In this document: in pieces, positions 34,477 through 45,289 of the stretch
Position numbering within the stretch: the first letter of the stretch is position 1
How the letters are laid out: each line of letters opens with the position of its first letter
NCBI RefSeq assembly: GCF_016545825.1
Contig: NC_052622.1
Location: 14,302,120 to 14,366,119, forward strand
DNA length: 64,000 nucleotides
Direction: 5' to 3'
From: Eucalyptus grandis
Taxonomy: Eukaryota; Streptophyta; Magnoliopsida; Myrtales; Myrtaceae
Translations under genes and position numbers: made by a program
Notes under the pieces: generated by a model
Databases searched by the model: none
Seen by the model: the letters and a program-made list of their open reading frames with translations, nothing else
What the model was told of the DNA's origin: nothing

Positions 34477-34919
34477 TTGTTACCCGAGTTGAGAGGACCT
34501 GTGCAATGCAGAAAGCTTTTTGTTTGGCTTCGGCTATTTGGTGCGAAGGCGCGACAGAAAAGGGGATGCAATTAGAGAGACGTACCGTGATGGGATTGGA
34601 AGACTAGGAGTCAGGTCCTTTAAAAAGCCCAAGTCAAGCAAATGACCCGGCCTGATCCGCCTAAAGTCAAGAAATTAGAGCTTCCTCCGTGATGCAACGT
34701 ATGTAGCTTGGATTGATAATGCGGATAAATGTCATATCAACGGCATTATGTAAATTTCGCTTGAAGGCCCACGTCGTTGTTGGTTGAGATAATTTTGGTC
34801 TATATATTCTATAAAGCATAAATTATTTTCTTATTTGATCATACAATCTTTTTCTCTTACCACCCCTCTGATTGGTGGATTTTAAAAATGGACATAACAC
34901 ATATTTGTATAAAGTTAAT

Positions 34920-35600
34920 TTAGCATTTCGGAGAAGGTTCCTTTGATGATGATCGAAAAGATCAGTTGGGTCATCTGTCCTTGCAATGACCAAGTCAACC
35001 AACCAATCAGCACAAAGTCAAGTCAAGAAAAGTAAATTGTGTAGAACCACTAAAGTAGAATTACGCAGCTTGTGGTACGCGCATTGAACTAACATAAGAA
35101 GTGGTGGATTGCTTTATGGATAGCTTCACACTAATTAGGAAGAAAACTTGTCTGGAATTTCTAAATTTGACTATTTTGGCAAGAAAATTATTTAAAAAGT
35201 CATAAATTTATTGTAATTGTATCAATTTAATTCTAAATTTTGTTAAGCCAATTCGGTTCTAAGCCTTTTGTAATTAAGTCAATTTAATTCATCCGACCAA
35301 ATTCAGTTGGGTGGCGTTGACATGGACGCCGGCCGTTTAACAAACGCTAATGTGACGATTTTTTAATAATATTTTTCTTCAAATTTTTATTCCTTTTTTT
35401 CCTTCTTCCTTTTTAGCTTCCTTACCCAGCAGTGGCCGGCAAGGGCTTCGCGGCCCTCGTGCCCCCCTCTCATTGGTAGCCTCGCCCTAGCCTTGCCGCA
35501 GGCAAAGGCGGCACCGTTCACGAGTGGTGAGGCCATGACGATTGCCCTTTGATCCACCTAATCGAAAATCAATTCTTTGCTTAAGAGCCATTGCTAAGAA
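34920..35600. repeat. Duplicated block with MULE-like AT-rich repeat
   Basis: Matches 49985-50700 over most of its length: GATGATGATCGAAAAGATCA, CCAAGTCAACCAACCAATCA, AGAAAAGTAAATTGTGT, GGTGGATTGCTTTATGG. From about 35200 it has the AATTTATTGTAATTGTATCA and AAGTCAATTTAATTCATCCG words of a common plant MITE, then a T-rich tract and a GC-rich piece (35420-35540). No gene is encoded. Confidence 0.6.
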
Positions 35601-35800
35601 GAAGCAGAGCATTGCTGCCATCTTGCACGGGAATGATTACTAGATAAGGAGAGCTCGTAGTTGAGCCATTTGACAAAAGGTAGGATCCCCTTGATGTTCG
35701 TGAACGCGGCTCTCTCGACCTCTTTGATTAGGGAGCTGATGAAGTCTCCCTGTGTCTCCACGTCCCTCTTTATCCAAGACAATGAAGTTTCGTCAAGAAT
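35600..35800 (-). pseudogene. CHUP1-like gene fragment
   Basis: The minus strand encodes DVETQGDFISSLIKEVERAA, then FTNIKGILPFVKWLNYELS. This is the start of the conserved C-terminal domain of CHUP1-like proteins (family consensus near TNIEDVVxFVxWLDEELSFLVDER), which tether chloroplasts to actin at the outer envelope. The similarity stops where the next residues should be LVDERAVLKHF. Only about one exon's worth exists, so this is a relic or a transposon-captured fragment. A second, closely related copy is at 50740-50890. Confidence 0.65.
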
Positions 35801-35884
35801 GGCGGAAAGGGATAGCGACATGAGAATTGAAATTTCGCCTGCGGCCCCCAAGCTTTGCCTAGATCTCAGCGAGGCCACCAGTGA

Positions 35885-36290
35885 AGATCAAAAATTAAAT
35901 TCGGGGAGCGGACCTTCTTCAATGTTATATGAGAATAACGGTTTATTATAAATCATAAAAAATCAAATTATAAATAAATATAAATTATTGTAGAACCTAC
36001 TTTTTCAAAAATTTGTAACTCATAATAAATTATTATTCTCATAGTACTCAAAAACTGTTATGTTAGCAAAGTCTTTTGTGCAATGGGGAGAAATTTGTGC
36101 CTGGCTTTTGGTTATACGATAAGAAAATAGGGGATGCACTTGGAGAGACGGGTCGGGATTGAAGTTGAAGAGTTGGAGTCGTCTTTGAAAAAGACCAGAT
36201 CGAGCAAATGACTCAGAGTCGTCCAAAGTCCAGAAAATGGAGCTTGACCGGAGACGATAAGTCAATTTTGCTCGTCGCCTCACACATGAT
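35885..36290 (-). repeat. Relic of a kinase-gene upstream region
   Basis: 36050-36260 resembles the upstream regions of copies A-C: GGGGATGCACTTGGAGAGACG against GGGGATGCAATTAGAGAGACG, and GAGCAAATGACTCAGAGTCG. The exon 1 that should adjoin it on the left is absent, replaced by AT-rich sequence. It implies one more lost kinase copy. Confidence 0.6.
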
Positions 36291-36324
36291 GCGTTTGTCG
36301 TTTCAAGGAAATTCTAACTAGAGT

Positions 36325-36555
36325 ATGGTGCGGTCCCCACATATATCAAGAAAAAGTCTCATCGTTACTACGTGTTCCAGCTCTTGGAGAGGAAGGAGAA
36401 GGCAATCGAGGACGCGGCCGAAGACGGCCTCCTCATGCCGAGCTGTCGGGGCTCGCGCTCGTTGGCCATGGGCAAGGCTTGACCCTCGCCAGATCCAACG
36501 AGGGCGAGCCTTGCCGCCCAAGCGTCGAGGGCGGCCTCGCGCCGGGCGGGAAAAA
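36325..36555. other. GC-rich insert at duplication breakpoint
   Basis: A GC-rich tract (36410-36552) of GGCGAGCC/CTCGCC-type words ends exactly where unit B homology with unit A begins (GGGAAAAAATTGAC). In unit A a different AT-rich sequence adjoins the same point. The composition matches the core of the MITE at 19507-20602. Confidence 0.5.
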
Positions 36556-37038
36556 ATTGACATTTATACGATTCTACAAGTTGCCTTATAAGGAAATATT
36601 TAAATTAGTAATGAATCCAAAGAAGTTATTGACACAATATCAAGAAATTGTAAACATATATATACAAAGAGAGCAATATCTTAGGATCTTAACGTTTTTT
36701 GGTTTTGTTAAGGTTGTTCATAAGAGAGAAAATATCCAAATTTTAAAAATAATGATACTTCAGAGACAAAGTCAAGTCGAGAAAAGTAAATTGTGTGGAC
36801 CAATCAAAGTTTGCATCAGTGGAAACTATGCAGAGATTACATAGCTTTCACATATTTAAAACTGAATTACTATGCCCTAAATTGAATCAAAATTCTTTTA
36901 AGTGAGGCATCTGTGTCCAAACTTATTTAAACACCAGTATATCATGGATGCTATACCAATAGATAGCTCTAAGGATTACACCAGTAAATCCAGCACAAGT
37001 GACCGCACCTGCATTCAATTTCTACATGAGGGACTATG

Positions 37039-40000
37039 TCACACCAAACAAGATTCTGCCATCTTGTTATCGTGCTCATAGTGGTGACTGTTAGAAATTG
37101 TTGGAACACTTGAAGAAGATGAGAGAGTTTCAAGTTCAATTTCAGTCTCGACATTATCAACCGACGTCTCCATTGGATATAGAAGTGGTTTCGGGGGAAG
37201 TTGTAGTTCATTGATCTCTCCTTCTAACATATTAAGGACTCGGCTCATTGACGGTCGATCATCAGGGCTCAATTGTATGCACCAAAGAGCAATGATTATC
37301 ATCTTCCTCGTTGACTCTCTCTCTTCATCAATGGCATCTACAGTTTCAACCTCCTTTCCTTTGTTGAGTTGATCATAAACCCACAAAGGAAAATAAATTT
37401 CACTCGAATCATCTACATTTGCATTTATGTTTCTCCTTCTGCCGGCCATTTCCATCAACATCATCCCAAAACTATAAACATCAGCTTTATAAGAAACACC
37501 ACCAATGTCCTTATAGAATAGTTCGGGCGCCATATATCCCAAGGTTCCTCTTGCTGCAGTCAATGTTACTGTGTTGCGATTAGTGGGATAAAGTCTTGCA
37601 AGTCCAAAGTCAGAAACTTTCGGAGTGAAACTCTGGTCTAGGAGAATATTGTGAGGCTTGATGTCAAAGTGTAGAATTTGCATGTCACATCCGCGATGTA
37701 GATACTCTATGCCTCTAGCTATGCCGAGAGATATCTCATACATTTTCTTATAATCAAGAGAATCTCCTTCATCCTTATAGACAATGTGCTTATCCAAGGA
37801 TCCATTCGGCATGAAATCATAGACAAGAGCTTGTTTGGAATAATCGAAACAAAAACCAACAAGTTGCACCACATTAACATGATGGATCCTTCCAATTGTG
37901 GCCACTTCACTTATAAAATCTTGGCCATTAGATTTTGGTTTATTCAAAATCTTAACTGCGATTTCATTGCCACTCCTAAGCATTCCTTTGTACACAGAAC
38001 CATATCCCCCTTCACCTAACTTGTATTTGAAATTTTTTGTGATCTTCTTGATATCTGAGTAAGAGTACCTTATGGGCAAAAAGTTGTTGTGAGCTTGTAG
38101 AAATTCTTCGATGTTTGCATCCATTGCTTGGTGTCTTCTCATCCACTTATAGATTAGAAGTATCAATACACATGGAGCTCCAAATATGAATTTTGCTGCC
38201 AGGAAGTGAGCTGTGTAGAAAATTGCCTCAAGATTAGCGTAAAGCATAGTGTTTTTTATTTGTCAGAAAGCACATACAAAAAGTGTTTTCTTCACATATA
38301 GCGCGTGAGTGTTTCGCAGATGTGAGGAAAAGGGAATTGTCCATACCAAAGATAAAAACGGCATCAGCACCGGCATTCATTGCAACATTTAGCGCCGCAC
38401 CCCAATTAGATGTGACTACAGAAAGCAAGAGACTCATGAAGACATATAATCAGAATTAGCTAAGCTACGAATAAAAAATATGTACACGGAAAGAAGCATT
38501 GTTATCCTAGTTAACTAAAAAAATTAGGTATGGATGAACAACACCCAAAGCAAAGATGTATTAAGGATAATAACTAATGTTACATTTGCATACTATATCT
38601 GACAATCAATAGTAGTACATATTCAAAACATCCGGTCTCATATTTAATATGTTCTTTGAACCTAAAGATTTCATACAATGAATTTTCTGGCCCCATCGAG
38701 ACCTAAAATATAGTAAATCAACAAGTTTTACTTTCAAGAGATTCCTTTTTTTTACACAATTTTGGTTATGAGAATTAAAAGCTTTTTGTGACTATACTTG
38801 ATTAACTTACGAGGTAGGATTAACGTATCCTGGCCTTCGCAAGGAAGCACACCACTAACTTTGGGAACTTTTGATTTAAGAGAAAAGATCAAGTACTTTG
38901 AGCTAATATAGAAACTTTTGGAAGGAACTAAATACAATTTTCTTATATTCTGTAAAGATCCAGATGTTCAACGTTGACTTAGCACGAACTTAGTTTTTAT
39001 TTGTCGAAAAGCACAAACTTAATGTGACGTTTTTGGAAATCATTTTCAATGAAATTGACAACATTTTTCTGATATTTGGTTGAAATTTTAAAATGAAATA
39101 GAAAATATTTTCCATCAGTTGGTACGAAAAATATAATGTCTCTCCTTGAGCTGCTTTTGATAAAAAAAAAAAAATATTTTTGATCTTTTTTTCTCTTTAA
39201 AAAATTCAATTTTTTCATTATTTTATATTTATATTTTTATTTCTTTTTTCTTTTTACTTCTTTTTCTTTTCCTTGGCCAGCAGTTGGCCACAAGTGAGGA
39301 ACGAGCTCATCAGCTTTGGCAATGCTCAAGCATCACCAATCTATGAGGCCTAAGCCTTGCCACCCTCGGCAAAGCTCAAGTGTCGCCGATCTAGCGACGC
39401 TGAGCTCGCCTATGACCAGTTATCGGCCTTCACATGGTGGGCGACCAGATAAAGAAGAAGCAAAAGGAAAAATTAAAACATTTGAATTTAAAAAGAAATG
39501 AAAACTAAAATAAGTAAAATGAGTGGTGAAAGAAAGAGGAGGGAAAATGATTTCCTCTCTTCAAAAATAAAAATCATTTCCCCCACTTTTGAAGATGTTT
39601 TTTTTCATTGACGGAAAATGTTTTCCTTAACTTATTATTTTTCGTTAACCGAACGCCAGAACATTAAAAGAAAAAAATCTTAAAATTTATTTTCGCCGAC
39701 ACAAACAGAACTTTTTAGTGGGTTCTATACTACAAGTTTCAACTATCTTTCTATGAACAGGAATAAAACACCACATGACGTGGTTGTTACTGCATTTTCT
39801 CTAGGAGAATGACGATTGTATTTCATAGTGAAACAATTTTTTGCATGCCATGTTAATCCCCTCGAGGGCTAATTCGATTTATTCGGTTTTGCTTATTCAA
39901 TCATGATGGTCGAGAGTTCTACAAATTTCACTTGCATATCTTACTTTGATTTTCATGCCAATCAATCACGGTCCGTCGCTTTAAGGCACAAGAGCTATAG

Positions 40001-40794
40001 CTAGAGCCATATATTAGCATATTGCTAGGGTAAAGAACCTCAATTGGAAAGGCATACTTACAGGGGTAGTAGCCTATGCATATCAGCATATTTGTCCCTA
40101 GGTATCGGAAGCCTAAGAAGCAAAACTGATATGTTTTCACCCCGGCAGGCGAGTAGCTGAGAGTAAACCCGTCGGCCATCGCATTGTGAACGTCGTTGTA
40201 GGAGAATGTGCGATACTTCCGTAAATAATCTGCTGCATATATTGACGTGGTTATGGTGCAAGAATCCTCAATATCCGATGCTTCTGCGTCGATGAGGGCA
40301 TATGAATGATACCCTTCTGTAACTATACAGAGTTCGGTGCTGATATATAAATGAGATCTCACTTGCTTTGAGCAAGACACGATGGTCACCGTGGGTTGTT
40401 CATAGGGCACCCTGTACGATGCACTGTATTCAACACTGAAATTACACTGCGTTAACTGGTAGAGAGGAAGGGAGGAACAGTCGCCCTTTCGCAGCCCGAC
40501 ATCCACCACTTTGATATTCCCAAAATCAAAATCAATGGAACCCTCATAACTTTCAGGGTATATCGATTTCACATGATACCGACCACCGAACAAAGATAGC
40601 ACCGTGCGGTTATCTTCACATGCTAACTCGAACTTCGAAGCACCACAACCTTTCGGGTCGTCTTTCAATCGAAAGGGATAGCGTATGTTATCGATCTCGC
40701 CACACGATGAAGAGGCACACAGGCGGTTGTTCCTGGCATAACAACTGATCCCAGCTTGCATTATGAGAAGGAGGAATACTGGGAAGGGCTTCAT
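37039..40794 (-). CDS. LRK10L: LRK10L-type receptor-like kinase, intact (copy B, 3 exons)
   Basis: Inferred exons: 40794-40062, 38415-38347 and 38210-37039, joined in phase 1 at both introns (donors GTAAGT and GTATGG, acceptors ending TAG and ACACAG), for 657 residues. Residues 1-20 are a signal peptide. Residues 21-245 form a cysteine-rich GUB_WAK-type ectodomain ([20 protein letters not shown] near the start, [11 protein letters not shown] further on), expected to contact wall polysaccharide. A membrane helix follows at about 270-288. The kinase has GEGGYGSV at 333-340, the ATP-site Lys at 354, HFD in place of HRD at 448-450 (non-RD, common in immune receptors), IKPHN, DFG at 468-470 and APE at 495-497. 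The family is that of leaf-rust 10 (Lr10)-like kinases. The start ATG is the first before the signal peptide. The short exon 2 has no domain I recognise; a start at the ATG 38247 (402 codons, no ectodomain) is a less likely alternative. Confidence 0.85.
39020..39716. mobile_element. MITE remnant in intron 1 of copy B
   Basis: Aligns with the element in intron 1 of copy A and, more distantly, copy C: GGAAATCATTTTC start, TTTTCTTTTCCTTGGCC centre, GAAAATGATTTCC and ATTGACGGAAAATG at the far side. It lacks the left terminal repeat. Confidence 0.65.
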
Positions 40795-41080
40795 TTGGTA
40801 CCTGAGCTGAGAGAACTTGTGCAATGCAGAAAGCTTAATGTTTGGCTTTGGTTGTTTGGTGCGGAGGCACGACAGAAAAGGGGATGCAATTAGAGAGACT
40901 ACCGCGATTGAATTGGAAGACTGGGAGTCAGGTCTTTTTAAAAGCTCAAGTCAAGCAAATGACCCGGTCAGAACCGCCCAAAGTCAAGAAATTAAAGCTT
41001 CGTACGTGATGGAACGTATGTGGCTTGGATTGATAATGCGGATAAATGTCATATCGACGGTATTATGTAAATTTCGCTAG
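40795..41080 (-). promoter_or_regulatory. Upstream region of kinase copy B
   Basis: On the minus strand, TTTTAAAAAG lies about 145 bp before the start codon and could serve as a weak TATA element. Two TTGAC W-box cores lie further out (plus-strand GTCAA at 40950-40954 and 40983-40987). The block is conserved among copies A, B and C. Regulation by WRKY factors is inference from the motif alone. Confidence 0.5.
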
Positions 41081-41273
41081 AGGGCCCACGTCGTTGTTGG
41101 TTAAGATAATTTTGGTCTATATACTCTATAAATTATAATTTTTTATTTTTATTTGATCATACAATCTTTTTCTCTCACCACCCTTCTGATTGGTGGGTTT
41201 AAATATGGACATGAGTTAATTTAACATATAAATGACGTTCACAACTTGTAATCCACTATTCACAATAGCGATT

Positions 41274-44200
41274 TTGACTGACTGAATTTTCAGATTTCGT
41301 TTTCGATTAAATAAATCAAATCTTCCGTTGATGCGCTTATAGTGTTATTCTCTGAGCTGATCACTCACGAGATAGTTAGACTATCTAGGAAAGCAATTAA
41401 GGAATCTAAATGCAATGGACTTGAGAATTCAACCAAGAATCGACTACTCGACCGTGTTGATTTGCAAGGGTCATTACAGCATGGTCAAAAATCGATTAAA
41501 GACCGGAGATATGTCGATTCGATTGAGATATGTGATTAGTATGTGGGTGATTCCACTTGATTGTAAAATACTCGTCAATCAGGACTAGATCAATTTTTCT
41601 ATCATTTATCTACCCGGTGTCCGTATTTAAAGCCTTGAAATTTTCATGACAACCGAAAGTCACCAATGTGTCGAAGATGCACTCTGTGACTCGAGATAAA
41701 TCGATCACAGGTTAATTGCACTAAAAATTCCTAAAAACTATCCGGTATATTAGGTCACGCTAAAATCGCATCGGATTAAAATTACCTGCGAATTTAAACC
41801 CAATTTCAGAAATTGAAAGTTCTGTGGTGTCACGATCTATTTTAGAAATGTTGACTCATCCTTTGAGAAATTTTCGGAGATCCCGAGATTTTTACGGAAA
41901 TTTGATTCGGACGTCGCGGAAAATTAACAGAAATTCAGATTGGCCGAATTGAAGAGATTTTTGACTTGCAAACCAAGCTATATGACGAAAGGGACTTGTA
42001 GAAATTTCGTGGGCTTTTTCTATGTCAAATTTGAGGGTCAAATTTAGGGAATTCGTCGAAGAAATTGGAAGTTCAAAATGTGAAATTCGAAACTAAGGGA
42101 GGGCAGCATTATTTTGGACTTTAAATTGGTTTATGGGTGGAATTTATGCTTGAAAATGATGGGGGAGACATAGAGGATGAGATTGAGGTTTATGGGACCA
42201 AAGCATTTAATGGGTTGGCTAAGCTTGGTTGAATTTTCCTCTCAACCGCAGCTTCTCGGGCAAGCAAATCCAGCTGCAGTCCATCCCCCTTGGTTGAATT
42301 TTCCTCTCAACCGCAGCTTCTTAGGCAAGCAAATCCAGCTGCCGTCCATCCCCTTGGTTGAATTTTCCTCTCAACCGCAGCTTCTTAGGCAAGCAAATCC
42401 AGCTGCCGTCCATCCCCTTGGTTGAATTTTCCTCTCAACCGTAGCTTCTCGGGCAAGCAAATCCAGCTGCCGTCCATCCCCTTTATCCAATTCTCCTTTG
42501 TTTGGGTCTCCGCCTTGCTTTCCTTTCATTTTTCCTTTCACAACAGCTCTCCATCTTCACCCACCGAAACACCAATTTTTCCCCATCTCCAAGCCACAAC
42601 ACGTCCTTATTTGCTGCTTGCTTGGTCAACATTTAAGTGAAGCCCACCTTGTTGACGCCATTCACGCCAACGAAGCCGCGTGTCTGCGGCATCTTCTCCG
42701 AAGACCAAGCGGCTCTCTCCACCGAATTGTTTTCTCTTTCAACCGAATAGTTCAACTCCACGAATCCTCACCCATCGAAACCCCACCGTCGTTCCTCTCT
42801 CCTTCGCCGCAAGTTCGGCCATCATTTGGCCGAGATTCGGCCCAAGGCAGTCTTCATCTCCACGAAGCCGGTCCCAACAAAGTGATGCCGGCGTGATCGA
42901 AATGGCATGTCTCTCGGTCAACATCCCACCGCCGAGCACTGATTTCGTTGACCCGCAGCTCCTTCGCAGGCCCGCACCTTCGCACCATCACGGCCCAGCA
43001 GTTGGGCCCGTATCCAACCAGCATCAACAGCCCACGAATTCACCCACAAGCCCATCTTTAGCCCAAGTGATTTTCAGCCCATTTCCAGCAGATTTTGAAG
43101 CCCAAGCTCGGGCCCAAGTTCGGTTGGTTTTAGCCCATTTGAAGTTCAGCCCATTTTGGGCCCGAAGAAGGCCCAAGCCCGCGACCAGCAGCCTTGCAGA
43201 AGCCCAAGACCGAAACTCAGCCTTGCTGAGTTGTGTTGGGCCAGTCCTAGGCCCAGTCCAAGTCCGCCGACGCCGCCGAAAATTTGATTTTCAGCCGCCG
43301 TCGTGTCGTCATCGTCGTAGTGAACCGATTTTCACGATACACCGGTGAGTTTATTCACTAAACTCTTCTTAGTAGGCTAATGACGTCTAAGGGTTGTTTA
43401 GTTTAATTTAATTAGGAATTAGGTGGTTAGTTAGATTAAATTAGTAATTTAATTATTCAATTATGCACGAGAGGTGGTTAGATTAGGTTAAGTGAGGCCT
43501 AGATAAATTATATTATTTATCTAGAAGGGTTTGGGAATTTTGCCGGGTCCGTATTGGTATTTAATTTAATAATTTCAGCCTAGGTTAGTATTTTAGAAAT
43601 TAAATTGAATTAATTAATTAATTTTCAAAATTAATTAATTATTAATTATTTTTCTCGAAATTAGGCCGGGATAGCCGGTAATCAGAATTTCGTGCTGATT
43701 GCAACGGTGTCATTAATTTCTGCAATTGAGTGTTAAATTATGCAAATTGAGTGCTGATTTGATTTTTGGATATTTATTCCAAAAATTTATAAAATTCGTT
43801 ATTTATTCAAAAAAAATCTGGGGTGTCGGGTTTTAACACCGAAAAAGGTATTATATACTATATAAACTAGTGGGATTTTAAAAAGAGAATTATGAATTTT
43901 TTGGGTCCGATCTAACCGTATACCAACGCACAACTATTTTCACAAAGTGTTTTTAATACGAAGAAAATAGGCCAGGATCACTATTTCAATTAAAGCATTT
44001 GAGTGCAATGCACAGCGTCCTAGGCCGAGATTGATTGGTCATGTGTGATTAACTGAACCCGTCCTAGCATTTATGTCGGACGTTACTAAATTTCACTTTT
44101 GGGTTACCCATGCATTAGGGTAGCGGGTCACAGTACATTATGGACCTATTATGGACCTATGCTCCTTCGGGAAAGTCGTTTGAGAGAGGTAACCATCCTC

Positions 44201-44940
44201 AGTGGAGTGAGACAATGCCTGACTACGCTTGTAGACCGCCAAACTTTGAGTAGGCCGTACCCTGGAGTGGGTAAAATTATCAATTGGAACGCATGTTGAG
44301 TGGAATAGATGCGCCGGATTATGAGACAAAATTGTGTGACATGGTATGGGACGTGTCATAACGATTTGGTCCTCTAATCTGGGCCCATGTGATTTATTGA
44401 GTTGAGTAATGCGTTTTAATTATTGCATGTATCAATTCTATACATGATGTATATGAACTATGCTAACCTGCAAGATGAAACTGATGTGAGGTAAGTCCTA
44501 TGTACCAATTATATGATTGCGTGGTTAGGATGCTTCTGGGCATATTTTCCTCATAATCAGGATTTAGTGGATGAACTTGTTGAAACATCATCTCACCAGT
44601 TATTGTGTAACCATTTTTAGGGTCATCGAGTAGAGGACTTGGAGCTGAGAGAAGGTGAACTGAAGTGTAGGTCAACTAGGACCGCTTCTTTTTGGAAGGC
44701 TAGATTTTTGTAGTCTTTTAACAATAGACTTTTGTACATGACTAAGTTATATATAAAAGTGTGTTTGTTTGTGAAACTGTTGTACTGCTTTTCTATCCCG
44801 AGATAATTACTGTCAAAGAATTATTTGTTTGCTTCCGCATGTGCAATAAAACAAAAAGGGTCGGCGACTTGTCTTGGGAAGTCGCAAAATATTATCGACC
44901 AGAGAGGGATGGGCACGCGCTCGGGGTTCGGAGCGTGACA
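41274..44940 (+). mobile_element. 3.7-kb LTR-like unit 1 (probable Ty3/gypsy solo LTR)
   Basis: It starts near TGACTGAATTTTCAGATTTC and ends GGGGTTCGGAGCGTGACA, an ending typical of long gypsy LTRs. It is related along its length to 45290-49020 in the same orientation and order: the opening segment, a CT-rich block, a GTGAGT..TCACTAA hairpin (about 43345), repeated TTAATTAGxTGGTTAG words, and a terminal AAA.GGTCG.CGA segment. No gag-pol is present. The open frames in 42490-43330 are proline-rich, low-complexity and probably not genes. A target duplication is not clear. Confidence 0.55.
42227..42484 (+). repeat. 64-bp tandem repeat, four copies
   Basis: Copies start at 42227, 42292, 42356 and 42420, each beginning GGTTGAATTTTCCTCTCAAC and ending in TCCATCCCC. 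Copies 2 and 3 are nearly identical and the outer ones share a CTCGGG variant, suggesting recent slippage or unequal crossing over. It lies in LTR-like unit 1 and has no counterpart in unit 2. Confidence 0.9.
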
Positions 44941-45289
44941 GTGGTTGCATAATTTTTTTTTCCAATCAAGGATAAATGAAAATATAAACCTAATTACAAT
45001 CATACATTTTCAAAAATATATGCGAAGTATTGAAATATACGTAAAAATCACAATAGGCCACTGAAAATTTCATTTTCATAGTGGGTTATTTTTTTCTCGG
45101 AAAGCTTAAGTAACGTCACCACCAAAGAAGATAGATATTTGTTCTTCGCACAACATATGCATTTCATTATGTTTTGAGGAAATTCTCACTAGAAGAGACC
45201 TCTCTTTTTCCCCTATGTAACATTCGGTCAACGGCATATACCAAGAAAGTCTCATTATTGCTACTTGATGAAAATGCTTTGTCAATCCT
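44941..45289. other. Spacer between the two LTR-like units
   Basis: AT-rich, without a gene. 45160-45275 resembles 36300-36375 (GGAAATTCT.ACTAGA, CATATA.CAAGAAA.AGTCTCAT), so this is leftover kinase-cluster flank into which the LTR-like units inserted. Confidence 0.5.

Larger units (their letters stand above)
36556..41212 (-). repeat. Segmental duplication unit B of kinase cluster
   Basis: Partner of 22513-27220, with similarity over the whole 4.65 kb including intron 1 and upstream DNA. It carries the intact kinase gene. Confidence 0.85.

Noticed and set aside
38234..38437. A separate small gene starting MSLLLSVV
   Set aside because: It is intron 1 end plus the 69-bp exon 2 plus intron 2 read through; phases fit the three-exon kinase model better.
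42422..43348. Proline-rich frames of 132 and 222 codons
   Set aside because: They lie inside an LTR-like unit, change frame freely, and in unit 2 the equivalent region is not open in the same way.
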